33,831 nt of DNA, taken from positions 1 through 33,831 of the forward strand of contig JAGVMV010000019.1 of assembly GCA_020053595.1 (NCBI GenBank). Reading direction: 5' to 3'. The notes beneath the pieces were generated by a model. That model searched no databases and had not been told where the DNA came from. It saw only the letters and a list, made by a program, of their open reading frames with translations. Shown here piece by piece: positions 24,823-33,791 of this stretch (position 1 is the first letter of the stretch; every line of letters starts with the position of its first letter). The DNA comes from Thermoleophilia bacterium. GTDB lineage: Bacteria; Actinomycetota; Thermoleophilia; BMS3ABIN01. The translations under genes were made by a program, and so were the position numbers.

Positions 24823-25779
24823 TCATTTTTTCTGAGCAACCGCGAAGCCCCGATACTTTCGCGCCGTTGCGATGTCCTTCTTTATCTGGGCCACGAGCTC
24901 TTCGGGGCCGTCGAACTTCTTTTCGTCGCGCACCCGCTCAAGGAAATCCACCCTGACATTGAACCCGTACAGGTTTCGGTCGAAGTCGAGGATATGCGCC
25001 TCGATCCTCATCCTCTCCTTGCTGTCCTCGTCTGTGGCACAAAAGGTCGGATTCTGGCCCACGTTGACCAGACAGGCGTAGGGATCCTTGCCGATGAAGA
25101 GGTCGGCCAGATAGACACCTTTGCCCGGGAATATACAATCGACCCGCGCTTCGATGTTGGCGGTTCGAACACCCAGGGTGCGGCCCCGCTTGTCGCCATG
25201 GACGACCTTGCCATGGGTTGATGGCGGCCGGCTGAGGATCTCGCGCACCTCGGTCAGCCTTCCCTCCATCAGCAGGTTGCGTATTCGGGTAGAGGAAATC
25301 GCCTCATTGCCCGCGGTAACCAGCGGTTCAGCTACGACCTTCATGCCAACCTTGTTGCCGTAATCCTCGAGAAACCTGATATCGCCACCCGCCTTGTAGC
25401 CAAAACGGAAGTTGTCTCCAACGATGACCTGCACCGCGCCCAGTTGCGGAGAGAAGAGCATCTCGCAAAAAACCGTCGGTGACAGCTGCGAGAATTCGTC
25501 GGTAAAGGGGATGATGAGCAGCTCGTCCGTGCCCAGATTTCCGATGAGATCCGTCTTAATGTTAAGCGGCGTCAGGATTGGCGGACACTTGTCCGGGGCG
25601 ATTATCGACAACGGGTGCGGATTGAAGGTCATCACCATGCTGCGGGCGCCTTTTTCCCTGGCGGCGGCTACCGCGTCGCCGATAATGCGCTGGTGGCCTA
25701 TATGGACGCCATCAAAGGTACCTATGGCGACAACCCGCTTGCCCTTGGGTACTTCCCCGATTTCGCGATAGACCCTCAC
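24823..25779 (-). CDS. ribF: Bifunctional riboflavin kinase / FAD synthetase RibF
   Basis: 318 residues. Makes FMN from riboflavin and then FAD in the cytoplasm. The N-terminal FAD synthetase domain shows AIGTFDGVHIGHQ (about 17-29), FNPHP, GDNFRFGY and the STRIR motif (about 168-172). The C-terminal riboflavin kinase domain follows (about 185-305) with RTLGVRTANIE, GVYLA and VNVGQNPTF. The GTG start overlaps the truB stop (GTGA). FAD supply is relevant to HdrA and FlxA, but the link to them is only functional. It is the end of the rimP operon and converges with the kinase gene across 44 bases with no clear terminator. Confidence 0.95.
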   Translation of the reverse strand: MRVYREIGEVPKGKRVVAIGTFDGVHIGHQRIIGDAVAAAREKGARSMVMTFNPHPLSIIAPDKCPPILTPLNIKTDLIGNLGTDELLIIPFTDEFSQLSPTVFCEMLFSPQLGAVQVIVGDNFRFGYKAGGDIRFLEDYGNKVGMKVVAEPLVTAGNEAISSTRIRNLLMEGRLTEVREILSRPPSTHGKVVHGDKRGRTLGVRTANIEARVDCIFPGKGVYLADLFIGKDPYACLVNVGQNPTFCATDEDSKERMRIEAHILDFDRNLYGFNVRVDFLERVRDEKKFDGPEELVAQIKKDIATARKYRGFAVAQKK

Positions 25780-26852
25780 GCCAGCACCACCAGCGGCCGC
25801 AGCTGACCGGGATCGTCGCCAGGTCTGTAAATTGCCAGAAGACGGCCGTCCGCCGCTAGTCGCACCGGTCCGGACTCATCACCACTGATGGCGCATCCGG
25901 CGGTCACCGCCCTGGCGTCTTTTTCGTCGACATCCCTCACGGGAAGGAAATATAACGCACCCAAAGCGGAAATAAAAGACGGGTTGCTTTCAGCGAGCAG
26001 TGATTCCCGCGGCATTGAGCCCAGCTTTTCGAGGCTGGCGGCCCGATCGACACCGAACTCGCCGACCCTGGTGCGCCGAAGAATTGCCGCATAAGCAGCG
26101 GTGCCCAAAGCGGCGGCCATATCCTCGCAGAGTTGCCGGATATAGGTGCCCTTGGAGCAGGCAACGCTGAGAACCGCCTGTTGTTTCTCCCCGTCAAAAC
26201 TTTCGAGCTCCAGCCTGTGGACCTCGATATCCCGTACCGGAGCCTTCACCGTCTCACCGCGCCGAGCCTTCCGGTAGAGCGCCTCGCCGCTCACCTTGAC
26301 AGCGGAAAAGACATGCGCCTGCTGTCTCATTTTACCGGTGAAACCCGGCAAAGTTTCGCGGAGCGCCTCTTCGGTTACCGGGGCCGGCGGCGCGACCTTG
26401 CCGATGGGCAGGATATCGTCATCCATGTCCGCTGCCGGTGAAACCTGACCATCAGCGTTCGCTGCCGGCGTGATCACGCCGTCCACATCGCCGGTTGTCG
26501 AGGCGGCGCCGAACTGCACCGTCACGCGATATTCCTTGTCCAGGGGAGTAAAGTAATCGCTAAGCCTGGTCGCCTTGCCTACGAGAACCAGCAACAGGCC
26601 GGTGGCAAAGGGGTCCAGGGTTCCCGCATGACCGACCTTCCTGATGCCGGTCAGGCGGCGGATGCGATCCACCACATCATGGGATGTAATGCCAGCTGGC
26701 TTGTCAACCAGCAGCACGGCGCAGGGCGGTATGGAAACCACTTTGACATTGCTTCCATCGCCAGCCTTTTCGACCGCGCCTGTACCTGCGTTGGCGCCAA
26801 CGCCACCGCCTGCGTCAAAATCCTGCCCGGATGAAAGTTTATTGTTCTTCAA
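25776..26852 (-). CDS. truB: tRNA pseudouridine(55) synthase TruB
   Basis: 358 residues. Forms pseudouridine 55 in the T loop of tRNAs. [13 protein letters not shown] (about 49-61), the catalytic [12 protein letters not shown] with the active aspartate (about 74-85), SAVKVSGE and [10 protein letters not shown] are all present. Two extensions are unusual: about 43 low-complexity residues at the N terminus and an acidic insert around residues 125-150. The TTG start at 26852 overlaps rbfA by 14 bases; an in-frame GTG at about residue 37 is an alternative that would remove most of the N-terminal extension. Confidence 0.93.
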   Translation of the reverse strand: MKNNKLSSGQDFDAGGGVGANAGTGAVEKAGDGSNVKVVSIPPCAVLLVDKPAGITSHDVVDRIRRLTGIRKVGHAGTLDPFATGLLLVLVGKATRLSDYFTPLDKEYRVTVQFGAASTTGDVDGVITPAANADGQVSPAADMDDDILPIGKVAPPAPVTEEALRETLPGFTGKMRQQAHVFSAVKVSGEALYRKARRGETVKAPVRDIEVHRLELESFDGEKQQAVLSVACSKGTYIRQLCEDMAAALGTAAYAAILRRTRVGEFGVDRAASLEKLGSMPRESLLAESNPSFISALGALYFLPVRDVDEKDARAVTAGCAISGDESGPVRLAADGRLLAIYRPGDDPGQLRPLVVLA

Positions 26853-27183
26853 TTTCCTTCAGCAGCTTTTCTATGCGCATGCCGCGCTCGATCGTCTCGT
26901 CAAAAATGAAGGTCAGCTGCGGGGTCCGCTTCATTCCCAGCTGGCCGCCCAGCAATGATTGCAGGTAGCCGTGGCAATGTCCGAGCCCTTCGAGGGTCTG
27001 CTCACGCTCGGTCTCATCGCCGAGCACGCTGACATAGACTTTCGCGGAACGCAGGTCGGGGGAAGTGTCAACACCCACAACCGTGACGAAACCGATCCGG
27101 GGATCCTTGAGCCCCTGTGCTATCGCTTCGCTGAGCACCTCGCGGATTGCCTCGTTTACCCGGCGCATTCTCTGGCCCGCCAT
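26839..27183 (-). CDS. rbfA: 30S ribosome-binding factor RbfA
   Basis: 114 residues. RbfA binds the 30S subunit late in assembly and helps mature the 16S 5' end. The KH-like protein begins [17 protein letters not shown], contains [15 protein letters not shown] (about 24-38) and KVYVSVLGD, and ends with [20 protein letters not shown], all typical. I take the ATG at 27183, one base after the ylxP stop, with GGATGGTG upstream; a GTG four codons earlier (27195) is also possible. Confidence 0.95.
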   Translation of the reverse strand: MAGQRMRRVNEAIREVLSEAIAQGLKDPRIGFVTVVGVDTSPDLRSAKVYVSVLGDETEREQTLEGLGHCHGYLQSLLGGQLGMKRTPQLTFIFDETIERGMRIEKLLKEIEEQ

Positions 27184-27184
27184 G

Positions 27185-27493
27185 TCAATCACCATCCACT
27201 TTGACTATCTCCCGGTATATGCCGGCCAGCTGGTAATCCCGCTGTTCCATGTATGATACCGCCAGGTCGAGAGCACGTTCTGCTTCCTGGCAGGTGTTGG
27301 CGCAAATGGAAAGGGTGATGCGGGAGCGTTGCCAGAGATCGTGGAAACCTGTTTCAGCCACCGACGCGCCCAGCTTGCGGGCGAGGCCGGCTTTCAGGCT
27401 GCGAAGATACTGGCGCTTGTCCTTGAGGGAACAGTTTTCCGGGAAATGGACGTCCGCCGCCAGGATTCCGACAAAACCTTCAGCTTGCTGCAA
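27185..27493 (-). CDS. ylxP: DUF503 / YlxP-like protein
   Basis: About 102 residues, a small ferredoxin-like-fold protein found between infB and rbfA in many Gram-positive bacteria. Its role is not established; ribosome maturation has been proposed from its context. Family motifs: VGILAADVHFPE, CSLKDKRQYLRSLK and SVAETGFHDLWQRS. The TTG at 27491-27493 lies inside the last codons of infB and gives a family-like N terminus; the open frame extends upstream to 27595, but that part is antifamily sequence within infB. Coupled to infB by a 14-base overlap. Confidence 0.85.
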   Translation of the reverse strand: MQQAEGFVGILAADVHFPENCSLKDKRQYLRSLKAGLARKLGASVAETGFHDLWQRSRITLSICANTCQEAERALDLAVSYMEQRDYQLAGIYREIVKVDGD

Positions 27494-29579
27494 CTTCTTT
27501 CGTCTCGAAGAACTCAAGGACGTCGCCTTCCTTGATGTCATTGAAGTCTTCCAGAAGGATACCGCACTCATAGCCTTCCTCAACCTCGCGGGCATCTTCC
27601 TTGAATCGTTTGAGCGAAGCCAGTTTCCCCTGCCAGACGATGGTGCCCTCGCGCAAGAGGCGAACCTGGGCGTTGCGTAAAACCTTGCCGCGAGTCACGT
27701 AACAGCCGCCGATGGTGCCCAGCTTCGACGCCTTGAATATACTGCGTATCTCGGCCTCGCCAAGCTCCTCTTCCACATAAGTAGGCGCCAGCATGCCGAT
27801 CAGGGCGGCCCTGACGTCCTCGGTAACCTTGTAAATGACGCTGTAGGTACGCACGTCAACACCCTCCAGGTCCGCCACCGTCTTGGCGGCGGCGCTGGGA
27901 CGCACGTTGAAGCCAAGCACGATCGCCTGTGAAGCGGCTGCCAGCATGACGTCCGACTCGTTGATGGCGCCGACCCCGGTGTGGATAATGTTGATCTTGA
28001 CCTCGACGTGCTTGATCTGTTTCAGCGCTTCCTCCAGCGCCTCGACCGAACCGGCCACATCGGCCTTGATGACCAGGTTGAGGTCCTTGACCTCACCTTC
28101 CTTGATCCTGGCGAAGACATCATCGAGGGTGAAGGCCCGGCGCTTGGCCAGGATCTCGGCCTTGATGCGGTCCGAGCGCTGGCTCGCCAGGGTCCGTGCC
28201 CGGCGTTCGTCCTCTACCACCCGGCACATCTCGCCTGCCTGCGGAACTGAATCGAAGCCGAGTATCTCCACCGGCACCGAAGGACCCGCTTCCTTGAGCG
28301 GCCGGTTCTTGAAGTCGCTCATGGCCTTGACCTTGCCCGAGGCCTGGCCGGCGACGATGGCGTCACCGACGTGGATGGTGCCCCTGGCGATCAGCACGGT
28401 GGCGACAACGCCCCGGCCGGTGTCGAGCTTGGATTCGATAACCACGCCATTGGCAAAAGCGTTGGGATTGGCCTTCAGTTCCTGCACGTCGGCGACCAGC
28501 TGGATCATCTCCAGCATATTTTGCAGACCGATCTTCTTCTTGGCGCTGACGTCGACGAATACCGTGTCACCGCCCCAGTCTTCGGGAACCAGGCCGTGCT
28601 CGGTCAGCTCCTGCCGCACCCGTTCGGGATTGGCCTCCGGCTTGTCTATCTTGTTCACGGCCACGACGATGGGAACTCCGGCGGCCTTGGCATGGTCGAT
28701 TGCTTCAATGGTCTGCGGCATGACGCCGTCGTCGGCCGCAACGACCAGGACCGCAACGTCGGTCACCTTGGCGCCGCGGGCCCGCATGGCCGTAAAGGCT
28801 TCGTGGCCCGGGGTGTCCAGAAAAGTTATCCGTTTGCCGGCGTGCCGTACCTGATAGGCGCCGATGTGCTGGGTTATGCCACCCGCTTCGGTAGCGGTCA
28901 CTTCGGTTTCACGCACCGCGTCCAGCAGAGAGGTCTTGCCGTGATCCACGTGGCCCATAATGGTGACTACCGGAGCCCTGGGCAAAAGGTCTTCGGCCTC
29001 ATCGATGGCCTCGACCTCTTCCTCTTCATCTGCCGTGTGGACTATCTCAATCTTGCGTTCCAGGTCATCGGCCAGAGTGCTGATCGCCTCGTCGCTGAGA
29101 GACTGGGTGATGGTCGCCATTTCGCCGTAGCTCATGAGCAGCTTGATGATTTCAGAGGTGGAGATTCCCAGCGTCGCGGAGATTTCCTTGATGGTGGCGC
29201 CGGAGTTGATCTTGACGACGACGCTGGCGTCCAGCGGCGCGGCCTGCTCCTGGCGCTCGGCGACCGCGGTAACCTCACCCTTGCGTCCCCGGTGGCGGGC
29301 CCGCTGGTGGCGTCCCGCCGGCACGAAGGCGCGACGCTTGGCCGCCGACGGATCGATGATAACCCGGCGGCGTTTGCCGAGGTTGCTGGCTTTTACCGGC
29401 GCCTTGCGCTGCTTCTTCGGTGGCGCCTTGCCCCCGGCCAGTGCCTTGTTGGCGTCTTCCTCCTCGACACTGGCCAGACTGCCGCTCACTTCGATGCCGG
29501 CAGCCTTGAGTTTCTCGACCACCTCGGCGCTGGTCAGCTTGTTTTCCTTGGCTATTTCATAAACTCTTTTTTTGGCCAT
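27480..29579 (-). CDS. infB: Translation initiation factor IF-2
   Basis: GTPase that places fMet-tRNA on the 30S subunit; 699 residues from the ATG at 29579. An IF2_N domain ([20 protein letters not shown], start), a short basic linker and a second IF2_N-like segment precede the G domain: G1 [13 protein letters not shown]3 DTPGHEAF, G4 NKID and G5 SAKKK. The beta-barrel domains II and IV and the C1/C2 region follow; EFFETKEV is the usual ending. The linker is short compared with many IF-2 proteins. The GTG three codons upstream is a weaker start, since GAGGTGG sits at the right distance from the ATG. Confidence 0.97.
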   Translation of the reverse strand: MAKKRVYEIAKENKLTSAEVVEKLKAAGIEVSGSLASVEEEDANKALAGGKAPPKKQRKAPVKASNLGKRRRVIIDPSAAKRRAFVPAGRHQRARHRGRKGEVTAVAERQEQAAPLDASVVVKINSGATIKEISATLGISTSEIIKLLMSYGEMATITQSLSDEAISTLADDLERKIEIVHTADEEEEVEAIDEAEDLLPRAPVVTIMGHVDHGKTSLLDAVRETEVTATEAGGITQHIGAYQVRHAGKRITFLDTPGHEAFTAMRARGAKVTDVAVLVVAADDGVMPQTIEAIDHAKAAGVPIVVAVNKIDKPEANPERVRQELTEHGLVPEDWGGDTVFVDVSAKKKIGLQNMLEMIQLVADVQELKANPNAFANGVVIESKLDTGRGVVATVLIARGTIHVGDAIVAGQASGKVKAMSDFKNRPLKEAGPSVPVEILGFDSVPQAGEMCRVVEDERRARTLASQRSDRIKAEILAKRRAFTLDDVFARIKEGEVKDLNLVIKADVAGSVEALEEALKQIKHVEVKINIIHTGVGAINESDVMLAAASQAIVLGFNVRPSAAAKTVADLEGVDVRTYSVIYKVTEDVRAALIGMLAPTYVEEELGEAEIRSIFKASKLGTIGGCYVTRGKVLRNAQVRLLREGTIVWQGKLASLKRFKEDAREVEEGYECGILLEDFNDIKEGDVLEFFETKEVAAS

Positions 29580-29615
29580 CTTGTCCACCTCGCGCTTTCG
29601 GGCGCGTGTCTTCGA

Positions 29616-29909
29616 TCATTGCCGCGCCTCGATGAGTCGCGCGAATTCTTCTCTCAACCCCGGGGACTCGCCTGTTGCTTCCAGTCGCCGCAACAGGGAC
29701 TTTCTGGACAGCGCCCGGTCGAGACATTCAGGATCCGGACAGACATAGCCTCCCCTGCCTGGAACGCCTTGCATGTTTCCGCCCGCGGCCAGCACCAGCT
29801 CCCTGCCAACTGCGGTTTCACGCACAGTAAAGCGAACCAGGGCCGCTTTGGCAAATCTTTTACCGCAGCCCGCACACATCCGCTGCGGGACATGCCCCCG
29901 GTTAACCAA
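29616..29909 (-). CDS. ylxR: YlxR/RnpM family RNA-binding protein (DUF448)
   Basis: 97 residues. The family signature RMCAGCGKRF (about 10-19) and GGYVCPDPECLDRALSRKSL (about 54-73) are clear. B. subtilis YlxR has been reported to bind RNase P and modulate it (RnpM), while structural work suggests general RNA binding. It lies between nusA and infB, its standard place. The L7Ae-like ylxQ gene that often follows is absent here. The start is TTG at 29909, six bases after the nusA stop. Confidence 0.92.
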   Translation of the reverse strand: MVNRGHVPQRMCAGCGKRFAKAALVRFTVRETAVGRELVLAAGGNMQGVPGRGGYVCPDPECLDRALSRKSLLRRLEATGESPGLREEFARLIEARQ

Positions 29910-29915
29910 GCCCGT

Positions 29916-31262
29916 TTACCCCGAGTTTGCCGGTTCTTCGGCTTCGTCTTTCTCGGCTTCGGCAGCTTCTTCCTCAGCCGGTATTTCCACGCCTTCGTCT
30001 GCTTCCTGCTCGACCAGCTTCTGGTGAGCGGGGATGCCACAGTACCGGGTGCCCGGCAACGCGGCGTTGGGGCAACGCTTGCCGGTCTTGGTCATGGCGC
30101 AACAACGGCCGGCGAGCTCCTCGACCTCTTCGTCCGAAAAGGCCATGGAATCTTCTTCCTCGGCCATCTGACTTTCACTTTTGATGTCGATCCGCCAACC
30201 GGTGAGCTTGTTGGCCAGGCGGGCGTTCTGGCCCTCTTTGCCGATCGCCAGTGAAAGTTCGTCGTCGGGAACAACCACCGTGGCGGACATTGCTTCATCG
30301 TCAACCAGCACCTCGCGTACTTTCGCCGGGCTGAGCGCCTTGGCGACAAAACGCGCGGGCTCGTCATTGTAAGGAATGATGTCTATCTTCTCGCCGCCGA
30401 GCTCGCTGACCACCATGCGGACCCGCGAACCACGGGGGCCGACACAGGCGCCAACCGGATCGATTCCGTCTTCCAGCGATTCGACGGCTATCTTGGAGCG
30501 GTAGCCGGGCTCACGGGCGATATTCCTGATCACTACTAGACCGTCGGCGACTTCGGGTACCTCCAGCTCGAACAGCTTGCGGATCAGCTCGTCACTGCGG
30601 CGGGATACAATTACCTGTGGACCCTTGGTGTGGTCACGAACGTCGACGATAACCGCCTTGATCCGCGAACCGTGGACATAGCGGTCGTTGTCCACCTGCT
30701 CGCTCTCGGGCAGTAGTGCCTCCACCTTGCCCAGGTCGACAAGCGTATAGCGCTGATCGCTCTGCTGGACGATGCCGGTGACGATTTCTCCCTTACGCCC
30801 CTGGTATTCGTCGTACATCATGTCGCGCTCAGCCTCGCGAATCCGCTGGAAAATAACCTGCTTGGCCGTTTGCGCGGCTATGCGCCCAAAGTCCTCCGGA
30901 GTATCGATCTTGACCTTTTCGATCTCGCTCTCGTCGTACATCGAGAGGTCGAATTCTTCTTCCACGGCTGCTACGGCTTCGCCGGCCTCCAGGTCTTCTT
31001 CCACGGCCTCCCCCGCTTCAGCCGCCGCGGCGGCTTCAGCTTCGGCCGCTTCAACCGCGGCGGGCCGCTCCGGCAGGATCAGTTCATAAATACTTATCTC
31101 ACCGTCGTCCGGGTCGATCACCACCCTGGCATACTCGACGGCGCTCGGGGTCTTCTTGTAGGCGGAAAGAAGGGCGTCCTCGAGCGCGGTCAGCAACACC
31201 TGGAAGCTGATCCCTTTCTCTTCTTCCAGAAGCCTCAGGGCTTCTACAATTTCCTTGCTCAT
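29916..31262 (-). CDS. nusA: Transcription termination/antitermination factor NusA with C-terminal Cys/His tail
   Basis: 448 residues. NusA binds RNA polymerase and acts in pausing, termination and antitermination. Order: N-terminal domain (about 1-155) interrupted by an Ala/Glu-rich insert (about 66-104), S1 domain (about 165-230; [10 protein letters not shown]), KH1 ([15 protein letters not shown]) and KH2 ([19 protein letters not shown]). After KH2 a tail contains C388-x8-C397-x10-C408-x4-H413 with T-K-T-G, like small zinc-knuckle motifs, then an acidic end. It starts with an ATG and AAGGAG at proper spacing. It lies after rimP, its usual partner. Confidence 0.96.
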   Translation of the reverse strand: MSKEIVEALRLLEEEKGISFQVLLTALEDALLSAYKKTPSAVEYARVVIDPDDGEISIYELILPERPAAVEAAEAEAAAAAEAGEAVEEDLEAGEAVAAVEEEFDLSMYDESEIEKVKIDTPEDFGRIAAQTAKQVIFQRIREAERDMMYDEYQGRKGEIVTGIVQQSDQRYTLVDLGKVEALLPESEQVDNDRYVHGSRIKAVIVDVRDHTKGPQVIVSRRSDELIRKLFELEVPEVADGLVVIRNIAREPGYRSKIAVESLEDGIDPVGACVGPRGSRVRMVVSELGGEKIDIIPYNDEPARFVAKALSPAKVREVLVDDEAMSATVVVPDDELSLAIGKEGQNARLANKLTGWRIDIKSESQMAEEEDSMAFSDEEVEELAGRCCAMTKTGKRCPNAALPGTRYCGIPAHQKLVEQEADEGVEIPAEEEAAEAEKDEAEEPANSG

Positions 31263-31317
31263 TTGGACTCCTTTTATCGATCATTGCCAGCCATCGCCTT
31301 TAAGGCCCTGGCATCAG

Positions 31318-31797
31318 TCACGCTTTTTTTCGCCGTTTTTTTCCCGGCTTTGGCTTATCACCAAATTCCAGCACAGTGCGGGCTTTCGCCACTGCATCAA
31401 GCGGAATTGTCATCCGCCTGTTTTCTTCCATGTCCAGCGTCAGCGCCTGTTCGTCCGCTGACAATAAAAAACCGGTGAAGTTTCGCTGTCCTTCCACCGG
31501 GCCAAAAGTCTTTACATTTATCTTTTGTCCGATCGCGTTCCGGAAATGATCCGGCTTGCGCAATCGCCTTTCCAGACCCGGCGAGGAAACCTCCACTGCG
31601 TGATCCAGCAGGTAGTCCCCGAGCAGGCCGGTTACCTTCGTGCACAGCTCGTGGCTGACACCATCCGGATGATCGATGAAGACCCGGATTACAGGACTAC
31701 CCCGGGTACCGGCGACCTCGACATCCACAACCTCAACCTCCGGCAAATTAGCCACCAGAGTTTTTTCAACATCGCTGATTGTGGTTGATCTTTCCAC
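31318..31797 (-). CDS. rimP: Ribosome maturation factor RimP
   Basis: 159 residues from the GTG at 31797. RimP helps 30S assembly in the cytoplasm. Family features: the N-terminal alpha-beta domain with VEVVDVEVAG...VIRVFIDHPDGVSHELC, the motif YLLDHAVEVSSPGLERRL (about 83-100) and a C-terminal Sm-like domain ending in a basic tail. The open frame runs upstream to 32061, but that part crosses the promoter, leader and a terminator and resembles no family. No Shine-Dalgarno sequence is visible before the GTG. It is the first gene of the operon running to ribF. Confidence 0.93.
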   Translation of the reverse strand: MERSTTISDVEKTLVANLPEVEVVDVEVAGTRGSPVIRVFIDHPDGVSHELCTKVTGLLGDYLLDHAVEVSSPGLERRLRKPDHFRNAIGQKINVKTFGPVEGQRNFTGFLLSADEQALTLDMEENRRMTIPLDAVAKARTVLEFGDKPKPGKKRRKKA

Positions 31798-31808
31798 TGC
31801 AAACAGAC

Positions 31809-31835
31809 AAAAAAGAAGTGGGTTTTGAACCCACT
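31809..31835 (-). terminator. Terminator-type hairpin in the rimP leader (possible NusA attenuator)
   Basis: Minus strand: perfect 8-bp stem AGTGGGTT / AACCCACT around a CAA loop, then TC and six T (31809-31814). It sits between the predicted transcript start (about 31855) and the rimP GTG at 31797, so every rimP-nusA transcript must read through it. No competing antiterminator stem is obvious. Confidence 0.8.
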
Positions 31836-31861
31836 CCGACAGGTACTTCGCAGTTTTAGGA

Positions 31862-31891
31862 ATTATATCACACCGCCGAAACACCCCGCAA
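31862..31891 (-). promoter_or_regulatory. Promoter of the rimP-nusA-infB operon
   Basis: Minus strand: TTGCGG (31886-31891), an 18-base spacer ending in TGA, and a perfect TATAAT (31862-31867), giving an extended -10. The predicted start is near 31855, which yields a leader of about 58 bases containing the hairpin at 31817-31835. Confidence 0.75.
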
Positions 31892-31929
31892 GCAGACGCG
31901 GCGCTTCGACGCGGTTTTGAAGCTGCTTT

Positions 31930-31955
31930 AAAATCCCTGATATTCGAGGGATTTT
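31930..31955. terminator. Bidirectional terminator after the rhomboid gene
   Basis: 9-bp perfect stem AAAATCCCT / AGGGATTTT with an 8-base loop. A and T runs flank it on either side, so it can act on both strands. On the minus strand it lies 30 bases after the rhomboid stop and separates that gene from the rimP promoter. Confidence 0.8.
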
Positions 31956-31984
31956 TCCTTGCTGAACAGCTCCCGTGAGTCATT

Positions 31985-32683
31985 CTACATGTAGCCTCTC
32001 TTAATGTGAACCCTGCCTTTGCCGAGGGTGAACAATTTGATGGTGAGAAGGCCGGCGACAAAGCCGCCGATGTGAGCGAAATAAGCCACGTCCTGGCTCG
32101 AGCCGCTGAGCCCGGAGAGGCCAGAGAATAGCTGGAAGAGGAACCAGAAAAGCAGAACGATCACTGCCGGCAGCTGAACAACAGTGATAAATACGACCAG
32201 AAATACGAGTGTCGTGACCTTAGCCCGGGGGAAAAGCAGCAAATAAGCTCCCAGGACACCGGCGATGGCGCCGCTGGCGCCGATGTTGGGCACCTGCGAC
32301 GAGGCATCTATGGCAATCTGGGCAAACCCGGCGAGGAGACCGCAGAGCAGGTAAAAAACAACAAAACGGAAGCGACCCATGGAATCTTCCACGTTGTTCC
32401 CGAAAATCCAGAGGTAGAGCATGTTGCCGCCGATGTGCAGCCAGCCGCCGTGGAGAAACATGGATGTCACCAGGGTCAGGTATATGGGCAGGCTGCGGGG
32501 ATTTTGAAGCGCGGCGTGCGTGATGTCGTGGGGCGTCATTCCATACTGGAAGAAAAAGCCATCGAGCCGGCCGGCCGCCTCAAGACTGAGTTCATAAAGA
32601 AACACAGCGATGTTGACGGCGATAAGCACGACCGTGATCAGCGGAAAGCGCTCTGTGGGAATATTGTCCTTGAACGGCAGCAT
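31985..32683 (-). CDS. Rhomboid family intramembrane serine protease
   Basis: 232 residues with six or more predicted membrane helices. The catalytic serine is in NIGASGAIAGVLGAYL (GASG), the histidine in YFAHIGGFVAGLL. The early segment FLHGGWLHIGGNMLYLWIFG is the typical L1-TM2 rhomboid motif with the HxxxN element, and NNVEDSMGRFRF follows. Rhomboids cleave membrane proteins within the bilayer; no substrate can be named from the window. It lies 37 bases after the unknown membrane protein gene and ends at a strong bidirectional terminator. Confidence 0.93.
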   Translation of the reverse strand: MLPFKDNIPTERFPLITVVLIAVNIAVFLYELSLEAAGRLDGFFFQYGMTPHDITHAALQNPRSLPIYLTLVTSMFLHGGWLHIGGNMLYLWIFGNNVEDSMGRFRFVVFYLLCGLLAGFAQIAIDASSQVPNIGASGAIAGVLGAYLLLFPRAKVTTLVFLVVFITVVQLPAVIVLLFWFLFQLFSGLSGLSGSSQDVAYFAHIGGFVAGLLTIKLFTLGKGRVHIKRGYM

Positions 32684-32720
32684 TGTCTGAAAAAGGCTAC
32701 CACGGTCTGCCGACTACTCG

Positions 32721-33791
32721 CTAGCCTTCTCTCCAGGTAGAAAAAGAAAGGTGCAAGCCTGCCTGATCGCGCGAAGCGCTGGTTGGCCTTGCCGTGACTT
32801 CCAGGCCATTGCCGCGCATGGTGACGAACTGGCTGGTGAAACCGCCACTCCCGGTCGAGGTAACCGCGAGGGGTACGTTTACATAGGTACAGGCCAGCTC
32901 AAGCACCGCCTGCTGAATTCGTATATCCGAGCCCAGACCGCCAGCTACACCGGTTATAGGCAGATTGTCCGCGGCAATCTGCAGATACCCATATATTTCC
33001 TTTACATCAACCACGTTTCCGTGGCGTTCGCCGATAATATTTACCGTAAATTTTCTGCCGTTATTTTCCGCGGTGCCGGTTACCTTGTAACGCTGGTTGG
33101 CCTGAAGGGACCCAACCCCCGAACCTTCATCGGCAAGTGTATAAACCATTTCCGGCGGCAGCTTAAAATATTCCGCCGCTTCCCGGGTTGCCTGTATCTG
33201 AAAGCTACGCTTGGCCAACCACAGATGCAAAAACGGTAGCATCAGGATGATCAGGAATATGGCGGCGCCAACCATAACGATTTTGATGTGTTTTGCCAAC
33301 TGCGCCGCGTTCCTATTGCTGTTACTTTTGGAGGTGGCCACCAGGAGCGCTCCGGCGGCGGCGGCCGACAGACTGATCTGTAGCAGGTAAAGCAGGTGTG
33401 GCCATTCAAATGGATTCACGCCCGCGCCTGCATACCACAGCCAGATAAGGGACATCACCGCCGCTCCCATCACTGCGCCTCTTATCGAACCGGCCAGCGG
33501 TCTGTCGACATTGTCGCCGAATCGTGCCAGGAGCGCGGCGATAACCGGGGCTCCCGCGACGACGAGCAGGGCAGCCACGACAAAAGGCGCGGAGAACATG
33601 AGCGGATACTCCGGAGCGATACCCAGCAAGGCGCCGTAAGCATAACCGGTGATCGTCAGCGCCAGCGCCGTGGCCAGAAACACCGCGCTGGCAGCCAGAC
33701 CCCGGATCCAGGCCCGGGCAGCTGAGCCGTGGCGGGGCGACCTGGTTCTCGCGGCCGACTCGGCAAATTCCTCATCGAACGAATAAGTCAT
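32721..33791 (-). CDS. Unrecognised membrane protein with five helices and an outside C-terminal domain
   Basis: 356 residues; family not recognised. The N terminus is polar and acidic, then basic (about 1-30). Hydrophobic stretches follow at about 33-55 (GLAASAVFLATALALTITGY), 65-90, 105-125, 135-155 and 170-195. The last 150 residues are hydrophilic and beta-rich, and after five helices should lie outside the membrane if the N terminus is inside. KLPPEMVYTLADEGSGVG and RYKVTGTAENNGRKFTVNI are notable segments. I use the ATG at 33791, which has GGAGG five bases upstream; the open frame starts six codons earlier. The gene is followed by the rhomboid gene, with which it may be co-transcribed. 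Confidence 0.75.
   Translation of the reverse strand: MTYSFDEEFAESAARTRSPRHGSAARAWIRGLAASAVFLATALALTITGYAYGALLGIAPEYPLMFSAPFVVAALLVVAGAPVIAALLARFGDNVDRPLAGSIRGAVMGAAVMSLIWLWYAGAGVNPFEWPHLLYLLQISLSAAAAGALLVATSKSNSNRNAAQLAKHIKIVMVGAAIFLIILMLPFLHLWLAKRSFQIQATREAAEYFKLPPEMVYTLADEGSGVGSLQANQRYKVTGTAENNGRKFTVNIIGERHGNVVDVKEIYGYLQIAADNLPITGVAGGLGSDIRIQQAVLELACTYVNVPLAVTSTGSGGFTSQFVTMRGNGLEVTARPTSASRDQAGLHLSFSTWREG

Noticed and set aside
28371-30254. 627-codon plus-strand open frame opposite infB, ylxR and nusA
   Set aside because: It is the antisense shadow of GC-rich genes; the composition follows the opposite strand and no family is recognisable.
31817-31835. tRNA T-arm-like sequence (GTGGG-TTCAAAA-CCCAC) upstream of rimP, where E. 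coli has a tRNA gene
   Set aside because: No acceptor, D or anticodon stems can be built around it, and six T follow directly; a terminator explains it better.
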